Source: FEN-1322 sp041663425
GTDB taxonomy: Bacteria; Omnitrophota; Gorgyraeia; 2-01-FULL-45-10
Direction: 5' to 3'
Length of the DNA stretch: 64,000 nt
Assembly (NCBI GenBank): GCA_041663425.1
Contig: JBAYMS010000001.1
Location: 35,536 to 99,535 of the forward strand
Program-made: the position numbers and the translations under genes
The notes under the pieces: generated by a model
What the model was told of the DNA's origin: nothing
The model's database searches: none
The model's input: the letters and a program-made list of their open reading frames with translations, nothing else
Part shown: in pieces, positions 59,639-64,000 of the stretch
Numbering within the stretch: the first letter of the stretch is position 1
How the letters are laid out: every line of letters starts with the position of its first letter

Positions 59639-61357
59639 ATGGAAATAAACGAAATAAAGAAAAAGATAATGGAGAAGATCGAGGGCGAAAAGTCCAAATC
59701 TTCCCATAAGAAAAAACGCCTCTCGCTTGCTGCATTATCCAAAAAGATGGGCAAGCCCGAAGAGGAAGTGCTTAAGATATTCAGCAAAGCATCATCTCAG
59801 GACACGGCAGGTTTAGAACCCACAAATACCATATCCCCCGAAAATTATACAACAGAAGAAAAGAATACGGACTATCTCGATAAGCTTGCAGCTATGGAGT
59901 CGGAAAGTGCTGAGCTTAAAAAAGTCTGCGAGGATCTGCGGTCGCAGAATAACGCGTTATCGGCTCAGGTAGAAGAGAAGAGCAGGGCTATAGCGGAACT
60001 CCAGAAGAAATTTGTGGAAGATTCTACCGGAGCCGCAAAAGATATTGAAAAAGAAAAGTCCCTGATAAACATGGCTTTTAAAAAATCTCTTGCGGAATAT
60101 CGTACAAAGATTGAATCTCTGGAGCAGGAAAAACAAAAACTTGAGTCTGCTGCGTCTGAGCTAGATAAGGAAAAGAGAAAACTTGAAACTGCCGTATCGG
60201 ACCTGGAACAGGAAAAGAATAGCCTGGAAACAGCCGTCTCCGAAAAAGACCGGGAGATAGACGGCCTTAAAGAAAAAGTCAAAAATCCGGCGCTGGAAGT
60301 TGAGAACAGAAAGATAAAGAAGCTGCACGAAGATTCGCTTAAACAGAACGACAATCTCCTTGTCAGGATAGAAGAGAAGGACAAGGAAATAGCAGGCCTT
60401 GAGAAAAGACTGCAGGCGAGGGCCGAGGAGAAAGACCGTGAGATGGCAGAGCTTGAGGCAAAACTTAAAGAAGCGCTTGAGCATTCAAAAAAGATAAAAG
60501 AACACGAAAAAGCCGTCGAGGAACACCGCTCCGAAAAAGAAAAAGCAGTTTCAAATATGGAGGGCTTAAGGTCTAAATTATACGCTGCGACAAAAGAAGT
60601 TAAAGAGCAGGCAAGCCGTGTAAACCAGCTCGAAGATACCGTAAGGCACAGGGATAAGCGCCTTGCTGATAGTGAAAAAATATATAAAAATCTCGAAAAA
60701 GAAAAGAACGATCTGGCGCAGAGGCTGCAGGCTTCCGAGGAGATGGTCAGGTCTCTTCAGTCCAGGGTCAAAGAATTGAGTTCGGAAGTTGAAGTTAAAG
60801 ACAGGAAGGCCGCTGAAGCTGAAAAGATCTGTAATAAGAATATAGAGAGTGCTAAAAAAGAGATGGACCTTGAGCTGCAGGCGGCCGAGCGCGGCAAGAA
60901 AGCGCTCGAAGGCAAGATCGCCCAGCTTAACATAGAGCTCGACGCTAAAAATAAGCGTGTAAAAGAGACCGAAGATGCCAATATGGAACTCGACAATCTT
61001 GTAAAAGAATCATTGTTAAAATTACAGGCGGCCGAATCTGCAAAGAGCGACATTGAGGAAAAGATCAGACATGCTGCCGGCGAGCTGGCAGAGGCGGCTA
61101 AGAAGCTGGAAGATGAAAAAGCCGTATATGAAGAGAAGATGACGGTCTTAAGGGGTGAAATAGAAACCCTTAAGATTTCCATAAAAGATAAAGAAAAAGC
61201 AGAAGAAGATCTTAGTGAAAACATCCAGCGTCTTGAAGGTGAAATAGAATTGCGCGATAAAAAGATACAGACCGACCTTAAATACTGTGAAGAGATGTCG
61301 AGGGAAGTTAATGATCTTCGGCAAAAAATAAAGGCTTATCGCCTTAAAGTAAAATAG
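59639..61357 (+). CDS. Large coiled-coil protein with N-terminal HTH-like motif (572 aa)
   Basis: The N-terminus (KKKRLSLAALSKKMGKPEEEVLKIFSK) looks like a short helical DNA- or protein-binding motif. From about residue 70 to the end the sequence is almost all heptad-rich Lys/Glu coiled coil with near-repeats (ELDKEKRKLETAVSDLEQEK, AELEAKLKEALEHSKKIKEH). No signal peptide or membrane helix, so it is cytoplasmic. It could be a scaffold or cargo for the ParA ATPase whose GTG lies in its stop codon. Confidence 0.6.
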   Translation: MEINEIKKKIMEKIEGEKSKSSHKKKRLSLAALSKKMGKPEEEVLKIFSKASSQDTAGLEPTNTISPENYTTEEKNTDYLDKLAAMESESAELKKVCEDLRSQNNALSAQVEEKSRAIAELQKKFVEDSTGAAKDIEKEKSLINMAFKKSLAEYRTKIESLEQEKQKLESAASELDKEKRKLETAVSDLEQEKNSLETAVSEKDREIDGLKEKVKNPALEVENRKIKKLHEDSLKQNDNLLVRIEEKDKEIAGLEKRLQARAEEKDREMAELEAKLKEALEHSKKIKEHEKAVEEHRSEKEKAVSNMEGLRSKLYAATKEVKEQASRVNQLEDTVRHRDKRLADSEKIYKNLEKEKNDLAQRLQASEEMVRSLQSRVKELSSEVEVKDRKAAEAEKICNKNIESAKKEMDLELQAAERGKKALEGKIAQLNIELDAKNKRVKETEDANMELDNLVKESLLKLQAAESAKSDIEEKIRHAAGELAEAAKKLEDEKAVYEEKMTVLRGEIETLKISIKDKEKAEEDLSENIQRLEGEIELRDKKIQTDLKYCEEMSREVNDLRQKIKAYRLKVK

Positions 61358-62154
61358 TGACCACGTTTCCCGCTAAACGACAGTTATTTTTAAATTACAA
61401 GGGCGGTACCGGCAAAACCAGCATCTCATCCGCATATGGTTATTGTCTGGCCCAGACGGGGAAACGCGTCCTTATGGTCGATCTTGATGCTCAGGCACAT
61501 CTGACGGCGTGTCTGAACCAGGACGAGGCTCCCAGGCAGGAAAAGAGCCTATACAGCGTCATGGTATCAGATGACAGCATATCAGACGTTATTATACCGA
61601 CTTCACTCCCTAACCTGAAACTTATCCCCTCATCCATATCGCTCTCTGCTTTGGAAGTGCCGCTGTTTAAAATGCACTTAAGAGAGTTCAGGCTGAGGCA
61701 GGTATTGAAGGCCGTAGAGAAAGATTTTGATTTCATAATAATCGATTCCGCACCCAATATAAATCTTCTTAGCCTGAATGCGATCCTGGCATCCGATGAA
61801 ATATTGATACCGTTATTGGCGGATTTCCTTTCGTTTCATGGACTGAAAATACTTATGGAAACCCTTGCGTCCATCGAGACCGATTTCCGTTTCTATCTGG
61901 GTAAGATACATATATTTTTAAACCGTTTCAATTCCCAATATCCTATTTGCGAAGAGTGCAAAGAAGCGGTCCATAAATTTTATCCCGAATACGCCCTTCA
62001 GACAGTTATAAGAGAATCTCATGAGATCATCGATGCCTCGAGTATGGGCAAGTCCGTATTTGAACTATACCCGGACTCCCAGGTGGCTTCAGATATAAGA
62101 AGTTTAGTCGAAGAAGTGAACAAATTATCTGCGGACGCTCCGGTCGCGGTCTAA
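61357..62154 (+). CDS. ParA/MinD-family ATPase
   Basis: A 265-aa protein with the deviant Walker A LNYKGGTGKTSISSAYGYCL (KGGTGKTS), Walker A' VLMVDLDAQAHLTACL and Walker B FIIIDSAPNINLLSLNAILA. A C-terminal CxxC pair (PICEECKEAVHKFY) is unusual. The gene is not next to a parB or parS-like site, and no replication gene is near. Position with coiled-coil partners suggests a positioning or polarity role like MinD, ParC or MipZ. GTG start overlaps the previous stop by one base. Confidence 0.9.
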   Translation: MTTFPAKRQLFLNYKGGTGKTSISSAYGYCLAQTGKRVLMVDLDAQAHLTACLNQDEAPRQEKSLYSVMVSDDSISDVIIPTSLPNLKLIPSSISLSALEVPLFKMHLREFRLRQVLKAVEKDFDFIIIDSAPNINLLSLNAILASDEILIPLLADFLSFHGLKILMETLASIETDFRFYLGKIHIFLNRFNSQYPICEECKEAVHKFYPEYALQTVIRESHEIIDASSMGKSVFELYPDSQVASDIRSLVEEVNKLSADAPVAV

Positions 62155-62176
62155 AAAAATTAAAGGGGAATCTACA

Positions 62177-62731
62177 ATGAAGAAGAAATTTGAATCCAAT
62201 GTGGCGGCGGATATACCGAAAACAAAATTACATGAACCGATGCTGCCGTGGAAGCTCACGGAGGACGATGTCGGGTGTATAGGGCCGAAAGACGATGATC
62301 TAAAAGCCGCCATAAGCGGGGCCGCACCTTTAAAAACACGCGCACCGTTTCTGATACTGCTTGTTATAACCGTATTTGGGATTACGACATACCTTGTGTC
62401 TAATGCCGTAATAGAAAACGAAAATATGCGGACCAATGTTGCCAAAAAGGACGGTGAAGTTTCATTGATGCAGATGAACCTTCTCAAGACTACAGCTGAG
62501 AAAGAAGCGATCAATAAGAATGCCGCCCAGCTGGAAAAGAAAGTCAGCGATCTTACGGCACAAAAGCAGTTGTTTGCAAGCGTTATAGAGAGCCTGACGA
62601 AAAAAGGCGAAGATCTTGACGTTGTTGCTGCGGCTCCGGCCGCACCTGTAATACCTCCCGAAGCTGTTGCTGCAGCCCCGGCTACCGTCGCTGCGGAGAC
62701 TAAAACGTCAGAGGCAAGCGCCACAAACTAA
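62177..62731 (+). CDS. Membrane coiled-coil protein with Ala/Pro-rich tail (184 aa)
   Basis: N-terminal cytoplasmic segment, one membrane helix near residue 55-75 (FLILLVITVFGITTYLVSNA), a coiled coil, then an Ala/Pro-rich tail (APAAPVIPPEAVAAAPATVA). The ATG at 62177 is preceded by AAAGGGGAAT. Membrane topology suggests periplasmic coiled coil. Family unknown. Confidence 0.55.
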   Translation: MKKKFESNVAADIPKTKLHEPMLPWKLTEDDVGCIGPKDDDLKAAISGAAPLKTRAPFLILLVITVFGITTYLVSNAVIENENMRTNVAKKDGEVSLMQMNLLKTTAEKEAINKNAAQLEKKVSDLTAQKQLFASVIESLTKKGEDLDVVAAAPAAPVIPPEAVAAAPATVAAETKTSEASATN

Positions 62732-62733
62732 AT

Positions 62734-64000
62734 ATGCCAAGGCATTGTAAAAAAAATATCTCCAAAGCCTTCATTTTTTTATCGCTTCCGATGTGCTTTG
62801 TGTCTTCCTCATTTGCTCAGGATAAAGCATCTTCCCTAAGTACTGCTGCAGCTTCATACATTGCGCAGGGCCAATATTCCAAAGCCGAACTGGCGCTTAA
62901 AAGAGCGCTGGCTATACGGGCTCTTTCCATAGGTGATGAGATCAGTGATAAAAATTATGCCGACATAGCCTCCGCTACCCGTAATCTTGCAAAGTTATAT
63001 GCAGAAGCTAAGAAATATAAAAAAAGCGAAAACCTTCTTAAGCGGGCGATCGAAATGGACCAGCGCTCGCAGGGTGAAAATTATCCGGACAGTTCCACGG
63101 ACCTGAATCTACTTATAAGTTTATATGAAGCTCAGGGCAAAGCCAATGAAACAGAGCCTTTTTACAGAACATTGATTGCTTCATACGAGAAAAAAGGCGC
63201 AGAGACGAGCACATCCTCAGCTGTTGCCGCGAATAATCTCGCGAATATCTACATTGCAAATAAAAAATATGAAGATGCTGAAATACTGCTGAAAAAAGCA
63301 CTCGCCATAAACGAACGTAATTTCGGCCCCGGCGAACATGCTGTGGCCATGTCGCTCAATAATCTCGCCGCGGCATATACCGCCCAGTCCAAATATTCCG
63401 AAGCCGAGCCTCTCTTGGAAAGGTCTCTGGCTATAGATGAACAGGTTTTTGGCAAGGATTCTCCGCAGATAATAGCAGGGCTCAATAATCTCGCAGCAGT
63501 ATATTCCTATGAGAAAAAATACCAGGAATCGGAAGCTCTTTACAGAAGAGCTCTGGCGATCATGGAAAGCAATGCCCAGACCGATCAGGGCGAGATAGCT
63601 AAAACGCTGAATAATATTGCCGTAATATATTCGTACCAGAAAAAGTATGCAGACGCAGAGCCCATACTTGCCAGGGCGCTTCAGATAAGTGAAAATAAAT
63701 ACGGCCCCGACCATCCCGCCGTAGCTGCAGCGCTGAATAATCTGGCTGTTGCTTTTCTTTCGCAGGCAAAGAACGATGCGGCAGAGCCGCTATTTAAGCG
63801 CGCCCTTACTATCGCAGAGAAAGATCCACGGAGAAATTACGCTATTATGACAGAGAGCCTGCGATCCCTAGGGTCTATGTACGAATCCCAAGGCAAATAC
63901 ATCGAAGCAGAATCTTTCTACACAAAGATGGTCGATCTTTACAATAATGTGCTCGACAAGAATTCACCCGAAGTGGCTATGGCATCAAGCGACCTTGCAA
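62734..64000 (+). CDS. Secreted TPR protein (partial, runs off the window)
   Basis: A signal peptide (ISKAFIFLSLPMCFVSSSFA) is followed by at least nine kinesin-light-chain-type TPRs of about 42 residues, each with NNLAxxYxxxxKYxEAExLxxRALxI (for example VAMSLNNLAAAYTAQSKYSE). The frame is open to the last base, so the true end is beyond 64000. It starts 2 nt after the membrane coiled-coil gene, so it belongs to the same operon. TPR arrays of this type scaffold protein complexes. Confidence 0.85.
   Translation, partial: MPRHCKKNISKAFIFLSLPMCFVSSSFAQDKASSLSTAAASYIAQGQYSKAELALKRALAIRALSIGDEISDKNYADIASATRNLAKLYAEAKKYKKSENLLKRAIEMDQRSQGENYPDSSTDLNLLISLYEAQGKANETEPFYRTLIASYEKKGAETSTSSAVAANNLANIYIANKKYEDAEILLKKALAINERNFGPGEHAVAMSLNNLAAAYTAQSKYSEAEPLLERSLAIDEQVFGKDSPQIIAGLNNLAAVYSYEKKYQESEALYRRALAIMESNAQTDQGEIAKTLNNIAVIYSYQKKYADAEPILARALQISENKYGPDHPAVAAALNNLAVAFLSQAKNDAAEPLFKRALTIAEKDPRRNYAIMTESLRSLGSMYESQGKYIEAESFYTKMVDLYNNVLDKNSPEVAMASSDLA

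Noticed and set aside
61357..62154. Plasmid or chromosome partition locus.
   Set aside because: No parB gene and no parS-like inverted repeats are nearby; partners are coiled-coil and TPR proteins.
1..64000. CRISPR array or prophage.
   Set aside because: No regularly spaced direct repeats of 25-40 nt were seen and no capsid, tail, terminase or integrase gene is present.

Overview
The window looks like one contig of a Gram-negative, uncultured-type bacterium. The best guess is the candidate phylum Omnitrophota (PVC superphylum). This rests on gene content: pseudopilin-like proteins with a C-terminal LamG domain, bacterial TMTC/TPR membrane proteins, abundant stand-alone receivers, and an outer membrane shown by an omptin, a TolC-type channel and an inverse autotransporter. 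There is no 16S gene to confirm it. Genes are densely packed, with many 4-nt ATGA overlaps, and almost all lie on the + strand.

Region by region: 1-4488 holds the end of rpoZ, a split coaC/coaB pair, a pseudopilin, tRNA-Cys and tRNA-Val, glmS and rsmI. 4502-11754 is a complete pyr operon after carbamoyl phosphate (pyrR-B-C-endoQ-K-D-F-E). It has a PyrR attenuator, a leader peptide and an inserted endonuclease Q gene. 11815-12298 carries tRNA-Val, a GIY-YIG gene and tRNA-Asp. 12300-17810 is an accessory island next to tRNA-Asp: a PD-(D/E)XK-like protein plus a PHP/SMC-type ATPase (possible defence pair), small ORFs, and an IS3-family element flanked by gene remnants. 17890-28317 is a cell-surface and membrane region: flavin reductase, inverse autotransporter with beta-helix passenger, then receiver + choloylglycine-type hydrolase + omptin + TMEM175 channel, then TMTC/TPR + BASS transporter + DUF6798-like protein.

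28338-29636 is a Spy-like operon behind an ECF-type promoter. 29705-33630 is an arsenic operon (DUF134 regulator, ArsP-like permease, thioredoxin-like protein, ArsF, ArsG, ArsM) behind a perfect 22-bp palindrome. 33632-45148 holds a second TMTC/TPR protein, a histidine kinase-receiver hybrid, a pilin-LamG protein, a small membrane protein, corA, carB and a multi-PAS kinase with its receiver. 45202-51044 is an envelope-stress operon (ECF sigma, zinc anti-sigma, Spy-like protein, TolC, MFP, MacB) whose promoter matches the one at 28338. 51124-57350 holds ion transporters, a serine hydrolase and a P-type ATPase. 57541-59100 holds a tRNA-binding protein, tRNA-Arg, a FecR-domain protein and an RlpA-like protein. 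59114-64000 is an unusual operon of coiled-coil proteins, a ParA ATPase and a TPR protein behind a structured leader.

The most interesting items are: the ParA/coiled-coil/TPR operon and its leader; an RNA-like element repeated four times just upstream of start codons; the two matching ECF promoters that link two Spy-type operons; the DUF134-controlled arsenic operon; the pyr leader, which combines a PyrR hairpin with a leader ORF running through the terminator into pyrR; and the nuclease-like/PHP-ATPase pair in the tRNA-Asp island. All functions are read from sequence patterns; no database search was run.
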